From the NCBI RefSeq assembly GCF_026262505.1, contig NC_067203.1, positions 21,743,411 to 21,807,410 of the forward strand: a stretch of DNA of 64,000 nt, written 5' to 3'. The DNA comes from Trichomonas vaginalis G3 (Eukaryota; Parabasalia; Trichomonadida; Trichomonadidae). This document shows, in pieces, positions 19,122-28,520 of the stretch; within the stretch, counting starts at the first letter, position 1, and the number at the start of each line of letters is the position of its first letter. Both the position numbers and the translations under genes were made by a program. The notes under the pieces are model-generated. The model ran no database searches. It was not told the origin of the DNA and saw nothing but the letters and a program-made list of their open reading frames with translations.

Positions 19122-20729
19122 ATGTACGCCGCTCAGAATATAACGCCAACAGTTTTGGATGCCATGAACGGAAATGTTTCCGAATGGTATAACGAATGCG
19201 ACAATGCCATTAGAAGGTCAGAAATAGTTCCTGGAACTTACGAATATACAACTGCTGTTTCTTATGGAAACGTAGGTGAGTTTGGAGAAGGTTCTTCAAC
19301 AACAGTAGATATTGCTTGCGACAGGTTTCATATTATTTCTATTGACAACTCATTCTTATACGTGGAACAAGACATTGAAATAAAACCTTCTGCCAAGTTG
19401 TCTGACAAGAAAGGTTGCAATGGAATTTTCTATGTCGGATACCAATATGCTCCAGAAGTTTTCATGGGATATAAGATATATTCTAACTCTAACTTAGTTC
19501 AAACAGTAACATGGGCAAACTATGAATGGTTCGCTTTGAGAAACTCAGTACAACCACAAGCTAGAGAACAAACAGATCAGTATGCAATATTGAAAAATAA
19601 GAAGACTTGACCCTAACGTTCCAGGAGTTTATGTTAACCTTTCTGGTTCAGATGGAACTGCTGCCACTAAAGTAAAACTGAAACTTAGAGTTCCTTTGTC
19701 ATCTTTCCTCATCTTCAGGTTTTTAAGATACTTGCCAAACTGGGCAGGAAAAATTTCTATCGAACTTACTCCAAGCAAAAATAACTTAGTCATTGCACCA
19801 ACACAAGACCCATTCAGCATTACAGACGTAAAGGGAACAAATCAAACGTCATTCGCCGAATTTTGCAAAGACAAAGTTGACTTAGACTTTGGTTTCTCAA
19901 ACTTCAACAATGAAGTAAACTATTATTTCAATGCTGCTGGAACTGCTTGGGACCCAGTTAAGTTACATGCGAAAAATTTGAATGCAAGAGAATAGAAAGC
20001 AGACTTGCAGTCTATATGTTGGACCCAGATATTTCAAATGCTTTAGCTGCCAAATATATTGCAGTTCCACTTATGTTCCCTATACACCAAATATCTGTCA
20101 AAGACTTTGCAGGTGAAGTTGGAAACCAAAATCCAGGAGCCGCAGGTGCAAGAACAGATATTGCTTTAACAACTGCAATGAAACATGCAGATACTATGTT
20201 TGTACTGTTCAGACGAACTATAAATGACTATTCTTGTTTCTACAACCCTGGTATTAAATATCATATAAACATAGATGGCAAATATTATCCAAGAGAAGAA
20301 TATTCTACAGTTGAGGATATGAGGTCATACAACTTGACATTAGATGCTATGAACTTTAACAACAACTTCACAACAACCATTAACCCTGAAATGCAAAGTT
20401 CTATTATGCCATATGTGAAAGTATGGACTCATACAGGAGGTCAAAAAACTCAATATACAAATGGAGACCGTTCAAACTTTTGGCTTGGCATTCCATTTGC
20501 TGACTCAGAAGACTTTATGGGTGGTATTTCAACTGTTGGTACAGTTCAAATACAATATACTGGTGACAGAGACGGTCCAGATGAATTGAAAGCAAAGAAG
20601 TTTACAAAACCAATAGCACTTTTCACGGAAGATGCTCTTTTGAAGATTCGTTCGATGAAACCTGCTGGGGCTCCTCAGATTGGCATAACGACAGCTTCCA
20701 TCGAGCAGATTTTGGCAGCAGGTCAGTAA
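19122..20729 (+). pseudogene. Major capsid protein gene of element B (broken copy)
   Basis: This copy is nearly identical to the whole-looking capsid gene of element C (50536-52140). It begins MYAAQNITPTVLDAMNGN and includes the KLKLRVPLSSF segment and a C-terminus rich in Gly and Asp (YTGDRDGPDE). The gene is broken in this copy (about two breaks). A TATATTTTTAC box precedes its start. The family is the double-jelly-roll capsid of Polintons, inferred from size, context and its resemblance to the element A capsid gene. Confidence 0.75.
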
Positions 20730-21042
20730 GTTGTTCTTGAACTGACTTCTCTCCGTCAAATATTGACAGTACGCCAGTTTTGACATAATATTGTATTATA
20801 AACTTTCCTTTAGTAATATCTGTAAGTTTTGAAGTTATATTTTTGTCTGCTTCAAGAACTTTCACCATTTCAGTTATACCAACTTTCTTTGCTTTATGAA
20901 AATATTTTGGTTCAGCAAATATTGCTATTCTATAACATTTTCCATTGTTTGTGTAAAGAACTATTCTGTCAATGTATTTGTATTGTTTGTGAGTATAAAC
21001 TTTGTTCTGCTTCAATTCAATAAGATATCCGAATACGTCCAT
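20623..21042 (-). CDS. Small convergent protein overlapping the capsid gene 3' end
   Basis: A minus-strand frame of 139 residues starts MDVFGYLIELKQNKVYTHKQ and has a beta-rich first half (YKYIDRIVLYTNNGKCYRIAIF). Its last 36 codons are antisense to the end of the capsid gene. Start and frame are largely conserved in element C. It shares a short T/A-rich promoter gap (18 bp) with the divergent gene at 21061. The family is not recognised. The overlap may be incidental read-out, so the real C-terminus is uncertain. Confidence 0.5.
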   Translation of the reverse strand: MDVFGYLIELKQNKVYTHKQYKYIDRIVLYTNNGKCYRIAIFAEPKYFHKAKKVGITEMVKVLEADKNITSKLTDITKGKFIIQYYVKTGVLSIFDGEKSVQEQLTDLLPKSARWKLSLCQSEEPQQVSSNESSKEHLP

Positions 21043-21060
21043 CTTTTTATTCTAAGTAAA

Positions 21061-21642
21061 ATGTCATTTCCGAAAAATAGAAGCGTAAGTGTTTCAAAAG
21101 GTTTAATGGCGGTGGCAGATGTGAAGTTAAATTCACCAACTCAAACAAACAGTCAAAGTGTTGTTGTCAATGTCAAAGACAGAGATGTTGAAGTGGGGAA
21201 ACCATACGAAGACGAAGATGGTATAACAATTGTTCCTGTAAAAGAACCAACATATCCTGAAGTTAGCAGAGACTTAAGTTCTGTTGCAGATATTCGAAAC
21301 GACTACCAACAACTGAAAGACAAACTTCAAACTCAGGAGAAGATTTGTCAAGCTTTAAGTATAATGTTAAACTTGGTCGAACACAACCCTGTAAAAGTGA
21401 ACTCATATGTCATTGCACCTCATGAAGTTTTGAAAGAACTATTGAAACTTTTGACAGAGGCAGACGATATAAACATCAAAGAAATAGAACCCGACATTAG
21501 TTGCTGTGGTGTTTCATATAATGTCATTGACAAGATATACGTTATGAAAGGAGGTGAAACGTTGAACTTAAAATATAGTTTCCCAGACGTTATAAAAATA
21601 TTTGACGACCACAACATTTCATTAAATTTATTTGCTAAGTAA
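21061..21642 (+). CDS. Maverick accessory protein, 193 aa, possibly capsid-associated
   Basis: The ATG at 21061 gives MSFPKNRSVSVSKGLMAVAD. The N-terminal third is polar and probably disordered, with a valine-rich strand (SVVVNVKDRDVEVG). Residues 85-140 are helical (DYQQLKDKLQTQEKICQAL), and the C-terminus is a compact alpha/beta part with two cysteines (DISCCGVSYNVIDKIYV). The stop abuts the next ATG with no gap, suggesting linked expression with the putative minor capsid gene. The same order occurs in element C. The function is unknown. Confidence 0.55.
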   Translation: MSFPKNRSVSVSKGLMAVADVKLNSPTQTNSQSVVVNVKDRDVEVGKPYEDEDGITIVPVKEPTYPEVSRDLSSVADIRNDYQQLKDKLQTQEKICQALSIMLNLVEHNPVKVNSYVIAPHEVLKELLKLLTEADDINIKEIEPDISCCGVSYNVIDKIYVMKGGETLNLKYSFPDVIKIFDDHNISLNLFAK

Positions 21643-22431
21643 ATGGCAGAAGACATAATGGTTTATACTATTACGACTAAAAACCCTGAGTCATATAATT
21701 CTATAACAACAAACTTACAAAGTCCTCAAGGACGATATTGTAAACTAACCTTAAACACAATGACGACTAAAGCCTGTTTTGCTCTTTTGACACCAGAAGA
21801 CTTTATTGTTGTGAATGGTAAAAAATACTCCTTTGAAGATACTTACTCAGATATACCACCAACAGGTTTTGTTGACTTATTTAATACTTTAAGTACGGGT
21901 GTAACATGTGCTGCAACTAGAGCAGGTTTCATTATGTTTGGATGTCCGACTGAGTTTACTATAAACGATATGAGCTATAATACAAAACTTATTTCTGGTT
22001 TTTACTACCAACAGTTTCCTATAACAGGAAAAGGTGTCATACAAGGAATGTCTATTCCATTGACATTAAGCACACCAATCTTATATATTGTTTCAAACTT
22101 AGGTTCAAAGTGTTATTCGAATGTCGACAGAAACTATTATGACCAAAAGATACTTATGCGTATAAACAATACTTTCTCTGCTGGTTTGCCTATTGTTCAT
22201 TCGAATGCAGAATTTTCAACCTTAGTGAACTCAAACACTTTGGCAAGTATAACGTTGACATTAGTTGACGCAAACTTTGTTCCTGTAAAACTTTTATGTC
22301 CTATGTATTTGTCAATGACGGCAGAAAGTTTCGAATTGGAAGATGCAACTGGTGAAAGTATTGTATTACAAGAACAACTTCAACAACAAATAGCTCAAGA
22401 ACAACAAATGCAACAACAAAGTCAAGAATAA
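21643..22431 (+). CDS. Putative minor capsid (penton-like) protein
   Basis: A 262-residue beta-rich protein. Strand-like segments alternate with turns (YCKLTLNTMTTKACFALL, DFIVVNGKKYSFEDTY, RAGFIMFGCPTEFTIND, SITLTLVDANFVPVKLLCP), which would suit a jelly-roll. The C-terminus is a Gln-rich tail (LQQQIAQEQQMQQQSQE). It lies directly in the capsid/helicase block, is nearly identical to 53300-54097 in element C, and both copies look whole. Polintons usually encode a single-jelly-roll penton protein next to the major capsid gene; that identity is inference from position, size and predicted strands. Confidence 0.55.
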   Translation: MAEDIMVYTITTKNPESYNSITTNLQSPQGRYCKLTLNTMTTKACFALLTPEDFIVVNGKKYSFEDTYSDIPPTGFVDLFNTLSTGVTCAATRAGFIMFGCPTEFTINDMSYNTKLISGFYYQQFPITGKGVIQGMSIPLTLSTPILYIVSNLGSKCYSNVDRNYYDQKILMRINNTFSAGLPIVHSNAEFSTLVNSNTLASITLTLVDANFVPVKLLCPMYLSMTAESFELEDATGESIVLQEQLQQQIAQEQQMQQQSQE

Positions 22432-22460
22432 AAAAATATTATTTTTTTATTTTTATAAAA

Positions 22461-23696
22461 ATGTACAGAATAGATGTTTCAGATTTTTATGACTTCCAAG
22501 CATTCAGAAATATGTGTCCATTTAGAGACTATAACAAAGCAGTCGAGAATTTGAAACGTTTAGTCATTTATGTTGACTCTGCCCCAGAATGTTATGTCAT
22601 GAAAGAATGGGATGTTGTCTTTAACAAACCAAGAGCAACAATAGTGTCTGAACAAGAATGTAGACAGAAACTTAAGAAAATAAAAGTCGTACAAGTTGGC
22701 ATGAAGATGTTAGATGCTTGGGATATCTTATTGTCAAAGTTAGAAGATTTTTCAGTTCGAGGTATAAAGTTCTATACACCTTCTCCAAACTTCTATTCTA
22801 TCTTCACTGGATATAAATACGAACAAGTAGAATGGAAAGAAAATATTATAGAAGCTTGGTTAGACCATGTCAAAGAAATTATATGCAATGGAAACGAAAA
22901 GGTTTATGAGTATATCTTATGTTGGTTTGCAAACATCTTACAACATCCAAGTGCTAAAAATGAAACTGCTCTCATTATAATTGGAAAACAAGGAACTGGT
23001 AAGAATACTTTCTTTACAGATATCTTATGCAAACTGTTAGAAGGTTATTCGAATCCGAATATGACAAACTTAGAAAACATCTGTGGCAAGTTTAACTCCT
23101 CAATAGAGAATATGAAACTTATAGTTTGCAATGAACTTCAAAGTATAGATACAACAAAAGTTTTGAACTCAGATGCTTTGAAGAGTCTTATAACAGACAA
23201 AGTTGGAGTTGTTGAAAGAAAGTATAAAGACCAAAGAGTTTGTGAAAATGTTGCAAACTTCATTATGGTTTCAAACAATGCTGTTCCGATGAAGTTAGAA
23301 AGTTCTGACAGAAGATATGTAGTTGTCAGAACGTCAGATTCTCATATGCAAGATACAGAATATTTTGACGACTTAGCAGAAACTTTGACATCTGACTTTT
23401 ACAACCACTTGTTCTCATATTTCATGACATTAGATATTTCTAAGTTCAATCCAAGACAAATTCCACATACCGAAGAGAGACAAACATTGTTAGAAGCAAA
23501 CAAGAGTGTATATGAACTGTTCATAGATGAAACTGACTTTGTGTCATTAGATGAAAAGTCTTTATATGATGAATATAAACAATATTGTCAAGAATATGGT
23601 TATATGGCAGCTTCTAAACGAACATTCTTGGCAAATGTCAAAAGTCTTTTAGATGTTCAGAATGGTGTATATACAAAGAAAAATTTTTCTGAGTAA
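22461..23696 (+). CDS. Superfamily 3 (D5-like) helicase
   Basis: The protein has 411 residues. Walker A is IIIGKQGTGKNTFF (about 172-185), Walker B is MKLIVCNELQS (218-228), and the SF3 motif C is FIMVSNNAVPM (about 267-277) followed by an arginine finger region (SSDRRYVVV). The N-terminal 165 residues are helical, and the C-terminal 100 residues (EKSLYDEYKQYCQEYGYMAASKRTFLANVK) look like a winged helix. SF3 helicases unwind DNA as hexamers during replication of small and large DNA viruses. No N-terminal primase motif is evident in this length. Its start is preceded by TTATTTTTATAAAA. It looks whole here; the element C copy is broken. Confidence 0.85.
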   Translation: MYRIDVSDFYDFQAFRNMCPFRDYNKAVENLKRLVIYVDSAPECYVMKEWDVVFNKPRATIVSEQECRQKLKKIKVVQVGMKMLDAWDILLSKLEDFSVRGIKFYTPSPNFYSIFTGYKYEQVEWKENIIEAWLDHVKEIICNGNEKVYEYILCWFANILQHPSAKNETALIIIGKQGTGKNTFFTDILCKLLEGYSNPNMTNLENICGKFNSSIENMKLIVCNELQSIDTTKVLNSDALKSLITDKVGVVERKYKDQRVCENVANFIMVSNNAVPMKLESSDRRYVVVRTSDSHMQDTEYFDDLAETLTSDFYNHLFSYFMTLDISKFNPRQIPHTEERQTLLEANKSVYELFIDETDFVSLDEKSLYDEYKQYCQEYGYMAASKRTFLANVKSLLDVQNGVYTKKNFSE

Positions 23697-23731
23697 ATTT
23701 TAAAAAAATATTTTTTTATCCGATAGAAAAG

Positions 23732-24151
23732 ATGGCAAAATTCATCTCAGTAAATAAGTACATGTCAGGACTTAAAGAAGAACTAGACCCATTCACATAT
23801 TTGAATGTTTACTTCTACCATTTTGAAAAGTCTTCATTCAGCAAAGTTTGGAACATCGAACCAGTTAAGTTTGCTATTGTGACTAAAAATGGTGCGAAAT
23901 TTGAAGACTTAGACATAGAAGGTTTGTTAACAGTCAAAGAAAGTTTTGACAGAAGGTTCTCAAACCTTAAAGAAGGCAAAGCATACAAACTTGTTATACC
24001 TTATGAACCAAAGAAGACAGACGACTATGAATATTATGAGTCTAAAGTTGTAGAAGTTCAAGGTAAATTGGGTAAAAAGATTTTAGAGTCTAAGCCAGTG
24101 TTTACTCCTAAAGAGGAAGAGAACATTGACATTGACCCAGAAATGTTCTAA
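23732..24151 (+). CDS. Small Maverick protein downstream of helicase, 139 aa
   Basis: It starts MAKFISVNKYMSGLKEELDP and has alternating strands and charged loops (PVKFAIVTKNGAKFEDLDIE, KAYKLVIPYEPKKTDDYEYYE), ending in an acidic tail (EEENIDIDPEMF). It follows the helicase by 35 bp, with an ATATTTTTTTATC box between. The size, fold tendency and acidic tail are reminiscent of single-strand DNA-binding proteins of viral replication modules, but no motif proves that. It is conserved, in broken form, in element C. Confidence 0.5.
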   Translation: MAKFISVNKYMSGLKEELDPFTYLNVYFYHFEKSSFSKVWNIEPVKFAIVTKNGAKFEDLDIEGLLTVKESFDRRFSNLKEGKAYKLVIPYEPKKTDDYEYYESKVVEVQGKLGKKILESKPVFTPKEEENIDIDPEMF

Positions 24152-24167
24152 AAATAAAATTTTATTT

Positions 24168-24491
24168 TTACATGTCAAATTTCTTTTTCTCTGGAACTGG
24201 TTCAGGTTCTTTCTTCTCTTCTTCTACTTTCTTTTCTTTCTTTTCTCTCTTCTTCTTTTCTGGTGGAGTTATGTCAAATTTGGCGCAACCATATTTATGT
24301 AAAAGTTCTTTGTCCTTTAATAGCTCATCTATTCTGTTTTCTATTTCATCTTCAAGAACAGCGCATGTGTCTTCTTTGCATTCTAAGAACTTTTGTTGGA
24401 CTTCATCTTTCCAATCGGCGTCATCTCTGTCAACAAGTCTGTCATTGACAAATTTTAAGACTGCTCTGTAATGTTTTATGGTTCTTGTCAT
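24168..24491 (-). CDS. Small acidic/basic helical protein, convergent
   Basis: A minus-strand frame of 107 residues (MTRTIKHYRAVLKFVNDRLV...). The first 75 residues are helical with a cysteine pair (FLECKEDTCAVLEDEIENR), and the C-terminus is a Lys/Glu-rich repeat (EKKEKKVEEEKKEPEPVPEK). It lies between the 139-aa gene and the ATPase and converges on the former with 16 bp between the stops, sharing an AT-rich TTTTATTTTTA segment. The function is unknown. Confidence 0.5.
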   Translation of the reverse strand: MTRTIKHYRAVLKFVNDRLVDRDDADWKDEVQQKFLECKEDTCAVLEDEIENRIDELLKDKELLHKYGCAKFDITPPEKKKREKKEKKVEEEKKEPEPVPEKKKFDM

Positions 24492-24552
24492 ATTCCCAGA
24501 AACAGAACTTTAGAACAAATTCACCTTTCTTGTTTACACTATGTAAGATTTT

Positions 24553-25530
24553 ATGGTCGACAGATGTTTTGCTGTCGAAAAGCTTGTCTCGAATATAGAT
24601 AGCGAAATCGCTAGACATTTTCTAAAAGATAAAAATTTTAATTTTTCTAAAAATATGTTAGAAAAAAAGTTTGCTGACATTGACACGAAATTTGAGAATG
24701 TTTTAAACAAGAACAAGAGGAAGTTAGAAAATGCTCAGATAAAGCCTATACATGACAAGTTCTTATTTGCTCAGAATGGTATAACAGGTCTAATTGCACC
24801 ACCTGGGTCGGGTAAGACTTTCACTTATCTTAAAATGGCTGCACAACAACAAGAACTAGATGAGAAGAACCCATTCTATGAGTTAGTTGTTATTTGTAGT
24901 ACTTCTGGTCAATTTGACCAAACCGTCAATTCGTTCAAAGATATTATAAAGAAGTCTAAGTTAGTATGTATAAAGGATACTGAGTTGTTAGATTGGATAA
25001 AGAAGTACCAAAGAAGAGTTTTGAAGTATAATGCTATAAATGAGTATATAAATTCTAAGTTTAAAGACCCAAATGAGGAAATGCAGAGAATATTAGAGAA
25101 GAAACACTTCAGAAACAAACAGAAAGAGATAGAATACATTTCGAAGAAATTGCAATCTTACGATTGGAAGACTTACCCTCATAGATGTCTTCTTATCTTA
25201 GATGACTTTGCTTCTCATCCTTTGTTAAAGAACAGAGAACAAGACATGTGTCGAATTCTTAAGAAGCTCAGACACTTTAACATCTCAGTCGTAATATGTG
25301 TACAGACAGCCAAGAGTTTAAGTAAGGATGTAAAGAGAATACTTACTGACATTATACTTTTCCCCGGATTGTCCGAAGACGATTTCATGGAACTTATGAA
25401 AGAGTCCATGGCAGGTAAGTTTGACAGACATGAACTATGGGAGAAGTACAAAGTCATACAAGACCCTCATACTTCTTTCAGAATTCATATCAACGCAAAC
25501 AAAGTTCAAATTGTAAAAAGTCAAGCTTGA
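24553..25530 (+). CDS. A32-like/FtsK-HerA genome packaging ATPase
   Basis: The protein has 325 residues with Walker A APPGSGKT at 82-89 and Walker B CLLILDD at 212-218. A downstream sensor-like strand (NISVVICVQTAKSL) fits the HerA/FtsK fold. DNA packaging ATPases of this A32-like type are one of the core proteins of Polintons and related viruses and pump genome into the capsid. Length, motif spacing and the position after the capsid/helicase genes all fit. It looks whole in this element; the element C copy is broken. Confidence 0.85.
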   Translation: MVDRCFAVEKLVSNIDSEIARHFLKDKNFNFSKNMLEKKFADIDTKFENVLNKNKRKLENAQIKPIHDKFLFAQNGITGLIAPPGSGKTFTYLKMAAQQQELDEKNPFYELVVICSTSGQFDQTVNSFKDIIKKSKLVCIKDTELLDWIKKYQRRVLKYNAINEYINSKFKDPNEEMQRILEKKHFRNKQKEIEYISKKLQSYDWKTYPHRCLLILDDFASHPLLKNREQDMCRILKKLRHFNISVVICVQTAKSLSKDVKRILTDIILFPGLSEDDFMELMKESMAGKFDRHELWEKYKVIQDPHTSFRIHINANKVQIVKSQA

Positions 25531-25546
25531 AAAATAAAGAGTTCAT

Positions 25547-26404
25547 TTACTCTGCTTGTTTGAAGTTGTCAAAATACTCTGTTATTTTTTCTTTCAGTAG
25601 CGGTAAGTCTTCTTTGAAGGTAAGTATTGTACAACCTTTCATATCATAGTGTGTTTGAGGTAACGTATCTTGAACTATTTGTTTCACATCTTCATTTGGG
25701 GTCATTGAAATCGGTAAGTTTTCGCGATAGAACCAACTTCTGTCAGATTTGTAAATCTTAGCAAGGTCGTAAAAGCTTTTGTTGTTTCTTCTGACTAAAT
25801 GCAACATAACCATATCTTTATCTTCTTCATTTTCCATCTCTTCAGTATAAATCATATACTTATAGTTCTTTTCCTTACCTTTTGGTACCGAACGTGGTAT
25901 TCTTTTCTGAATGCTTTTGTCTTTTGCTTCAAGCTTGTTTTCCATCTCTTCACGTTCTTGTCTATGAATTTCGTCAAGAAGTCAGTAAATATACCAAGCA
26001 TAACGAGGCGAAGCCCACATTGCAACAGCATTTACAAGAAGTCTATGTACATAATATCCTCTCAAACCGTTTGGCAATTTTTCACGATTTTCATAGAGTT
26101 TTGGCGACTGCGGTTTTTTACCTACTCGAGTTTTTGCGACTACGAGAAAATCCGTAGTCGAATTTTCAGCTTCATTTAATAGTTCAATAGTGCTTTGGTT
26201 CCTAAACCAGTCTTGTGGTTTCTTAGTATCTGGAGCAAAACATGCTGTCAAAATACTTTGCATTTGGTACATATCGTCTTTGACCGAACGAATGAGACGG
26301 AGTTGTTTGTTAAACTGAACCCACTCATATTCTTCATTTAGAGCTTCATGGACTATAACTGTTGTTGTGTTCTCTGTTGTTGACATATCTGTCTTTACAT
26401 ACAA
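25547..26404 (-). pseudogene. KilA-N domain protein (with DUF3627-like C-terminus), broken
   Basis: Minus-strand remnant. The N-terminal part (YEWVQFNKQLRLIRSVKDD... and KKPQDWFRNQSTIELL, then LRGYYVHRLLVNAVAMWASP) is a KilA-N DNA-binding domain. The C-terminal part (YKYMIYTEEMENEEDKDMVM) resembles the region that follows KilA-N in poxvirus and iridovirus proteins. KilA-N proteins are common viral regulators. The gene is broken here and also in element C (57626-58447). Its leader is shared with other genes in C. Confidence 0.75.
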
Positions 26405-26495
26405 AATAAAAAAATAAATAAAAATAAAACTAACTTTATTTTTTCTATCTTAAGGAAATTCATGATTTTTGTGCTGAATTCAATAAAAATAATGT

Positions 26496-26533
26496 TTAGG
26501 TGAAGAGGTGAGATTTCACCTGTTTTTTCACCT
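26496..26533. promoter_or_regulatory. AGGTGA/TCACC cluster of element B
   Basis: TTTAGGTGAAGAGGTGAGATTTCACC-TGTTTTTTCACC lies in the 286-bp gap between the KilA-N gene and the first of the small plus-strand genes. It is preceded by AAAAATAATG and followed 40 bp later by GGTAAACGTTATTTTTG, a box also found at 59015-59035 in element C. Confidence 0.5.
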
Positions 26534-26690
26534 CATTTCTACCCCAGTTATTTTATAAACGTTTCACATGGTAAACGTTATTTTTGTCTTTTGCCAGCAA
26601 GGGTACTTCTTCTCTTCCAATGGTTCGGCAGAACTATACTCACTCATGAGAAATGCCAAAACGGTTTAATAGAAAAAGTGTCATTTTTTC

Positions 26691-26879
26691 ATGTCCGAAG
26701 ACTCGAAGGTGCAACACTTCCAAAATACCGACGAACTCAGAAGAGCAGCATGGCAGTATGTTCTTGACAACTTCTTTGAGTTCTCCAGGTACACCTTGGA
26801 AAATGCTGAAGAACTCCGACACAGAGAATTTGGAGAAATTGCGCTCCAATACTACCTTGACAAACAAAGGGTAAAATAA
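26691..26879 (+). CDS. Small acidic protein, 62 aa
   Basis: MSEDSKVQHFQNTDELRRAA begins a mostly helical, acidic 62-residue protein. The start is preceded by AAAAAGTGTCATTTTTTC, a host-type initiator context. It is the first of a run of small genes (26.7-30.4 kb) that share this initiator rather than the TATTTTTA box. No family is recognised. Confidence 0.45.
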   Translation: MSEDSKVQHFQNTDELRRAAWQYVLDNFFEFSRYTLENAEELRHREFGEIALQYYLDKQRVK

Positions 26880-26914
26880 GACTAAAAACTTAATGTTTAA
26901 AAAGTGACATTTTT

Positions 26915-27115
26915 ATGAGCTCCGAGTCACCGAGAAAACCTGGTCAGATGTTAGCAGCCTACTTCCCTGAGGAGGATGGAAGCGTTACATACATAAGGTT
27001 CAAAAACAACGAACCTGGAATTGCGTACCAAATTCGCAATTACATGACCATGGAAGAGTACGAAAGGTTCCTACAAGAGAAACCAGCTCTAAACAACTCA
27101 GAAAAGAAAGAATAA
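26915..27115 (+). CDS. Small protein, 66 aa
   Basis: MSSESPRKPGQMLAAYFPEE begins a 66-residue protein with a strand-turn-strand middle (GSVTYIRFKNNEPGIAYQI) and a helical charged end. AAAAAGTGACATTTTT stands immediately before the ATG and mirrors the preceding gene's promoter (AAAAAGTGTCATTTT). The function is unknown. Confidence 0.45.
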   Translation: MSSESPRKPGQMLAAYFPEEDGSVTYIRFKNNEPGIAYQIRNYMTMEEYERFLQEKPALNNSEKKE

Positions 27116-27146
27116 AAAGTTTAACTCGTAATTGTTTATTTTTTTT

Positions 27147-27644
27147 TTACTTGTATGGGCAAGCTGCAAGAATGAAGTCGACTATCTCAGTCTTTGTCTT
27201 GACCAGTTGGACTGCTCTTGTAAGCACGTCTGTTTTGCGGTCTCCAGCTGGTGTTTGACCTTCGTAATTGCGCATGTTCTTGAGAGCTCCAGCTGTAAAT
27301 GGCTGTAAGATGAAGAGTCTCTCAGACTGCTTGAGGTAGTCGTCACGGTCACGAACCGAATCTGTGGTACGAGTCGAATTGGTCGACCTTAGGGAAGAGA
27401 CTGAAAGCCCGTCATCTTCCATAGGGGCTGTGGCATAATCTTTGCGTAAACGGTTCAGACCTTCTTCGAACTCTTGGTCTCTCTTCGATTGGGATTGAGA
27501 TTGGAATTGCTGGGGTGGAGCTTGCTGGAACAACCAAGGGTTGGGGAAGTAAGGCATAGGCTGAGGAGGGTAGTTCGGGAAGCCTTGTGGTGCTTTAGGT
27601 TCCTCTGGTTTGGGAATGGACTCGGTTGGTGGGACGTCGGACAT
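27147..27644 (-). CDS. Pro/Gln-rich protein of the divergent minisatellite pair
   Basis: Taking the ATG at 27644, the protein has 165 residues. The N-terminal half is Pro/Gln-rich and disordered (PNYPPQPMPYFPNPWLFQQ). The middle is Ser/Thr/Arg-rich (SLRSTNSTRTTDSVRDRDD), and the C-terminal 60 residues look folded and helical (RLFILQPFTAGALKNMRNY). Its first residues MSDVPPTESIPKPEEPKAP match a shorter remnant in element C (57202-57279). The gene diverges from 28033-28398 across a tandem-repeat array. The family is unknown. Confidence 0.5.
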   Translation of the reverse strand: MSDVPPTESIPKPEEPKAPQGFPNYPPQPMPYFPNPWLFQQAPPQQFQSQSQSKRDQEFEEGLNRLRKDYATAPMEDDGLSVSSLRSTNSTRTTDSVRDRDDYLKQSERLFILQPFTAGALKNMRNYEGQTPAGDRKTDVLTRAVQLVKTKTEIVDFILAACPYK

Positions 27645-27679
27645 TCGTTTGTGGCTTAACCGTCGGACCACAACGATAA

Positions 27680-28031
27680 AAATCTCTGCTACTAGCAGTA
27701 CTTTTACTGACAGTAGCAGTACTTTTACTGACAGTAGCAGTACTTTTTCTGACAGTAGCAGTACTTTTTCTGACAGTAGCAGTACTTTATCGTCGAAAAC
27801 CCTCTCAAATTTTCCTTTTTACTGACAGTAGCAGTACTTTTACTGACAGTAGCAGTACTTTTACTGACAGTAGCAGTACTTTTACTGATAGTAGCAGTAC
27901 TTTTTCTGACAGTAGCAGTACTTTATCGTCGAAAACCCTCTCAAATTTTCCTTTTTACTGACAGTAGCAGTACTTTTACTGACAGTAGCAGTACTTTTTC
28001 TGACAGTAGCAGTACTTTTTCTGACAGTAGC
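27680..28031. repeat. Minisatellite between divergent genes (ACTGACAGTAGCAGT units)
   Basis: About fourteen units of a 21-22 bp repeat, core ACTGACAGTAGCAGTACTTT with T-runs of varying length. A longer interspersed segment (TATCGTCGAAAACCCTCTC) appears twice, giving a higher-order repeat of roughly 130 bp. Each unit carries short inverted arms ACTG/CAGT. The array fills the whole interval between two divergent starts, so it must contain or replace both promoters. No spacer variety of the CRISPR kind is present. Confidence 0.9.
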
Positions 28032-28032
28032 A

Positions 28033-28398
28033 ATGGTCGAGGTCGAACCTACCGACGAGGCAATTTACCTAATTGAAATTAACGAGCTTGTTAAAGACTT
28101 CCTCAGGCAGAATGTAAAAGGCAAGCTCGTTAACGGTTGGATAACGGGAAGGGCTGCCTTGAATCTCGAGACTTCGACTGGAATTCCAATTCAAATACCA
28201 GACGGGACAGCCTTCGACGACATAAAGCAAGCAAAGAAGGAAGCCATTATAAAGTTCTTTGCCAAGCGTCCTTGGATACTACTTCCAAACAGAGAGAACC
28301 CTTTCCTAAGAATGAACCAAATTCTCAAGGGTCTCCTTCACTTCTCTGGTCAGCCGTTCTACATAACCTGTGAAGGCGACATTCAGCCAGTTCAGTAA
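28033..28398 (+). CDS. Small protein of the divergent minisatellite pair, 121 aa
   Basis: MVEVEPTDEAIYLIEINELV opens a 121-residue alpha/beta protein with several Pro and aromatic residues (FAKRPWILLPNRENPFLRMN). The segment DEAIYLIEINE matches the remnant in element C (DKAIYFIELPE), which likewise sits at the right edge of a tandem repeat. The ATG abuts the last repeat unit. The function is unknown; the pair with 27147-27644 appears to move as one module. Confidence 0.5.
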   Translation: MVEVEPTDEAIYLIEINELVKDFLRQNVKGKLVNGWITGRAALNLETSTGIPIQIPDGTAFDDIKQAKKEAIIKFFAKRPWILLPNRENPFLRMNQILKGLLHFSGQPFYITCEGDIQPVQ

Positions 28399-28520
28399 AC
28401 ATCTCATTTTAACTCACTTTTTTTATGTTTTTACTCATGTGAAGAAGAAGCCTTCTGGTAAGTTTCTTATAGCCATATACATGGCACGCTTTGAGTAAAA
28501 ACATTTTTTTCATTTTTTGA

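Noticed and set aside
27680-28031. CRISPR-like array
   Set aside because: Units are contiguous or separated by T-runs, with no unique spacers of uniform size and no cas genes; it is a eukaryotic minisatellite.
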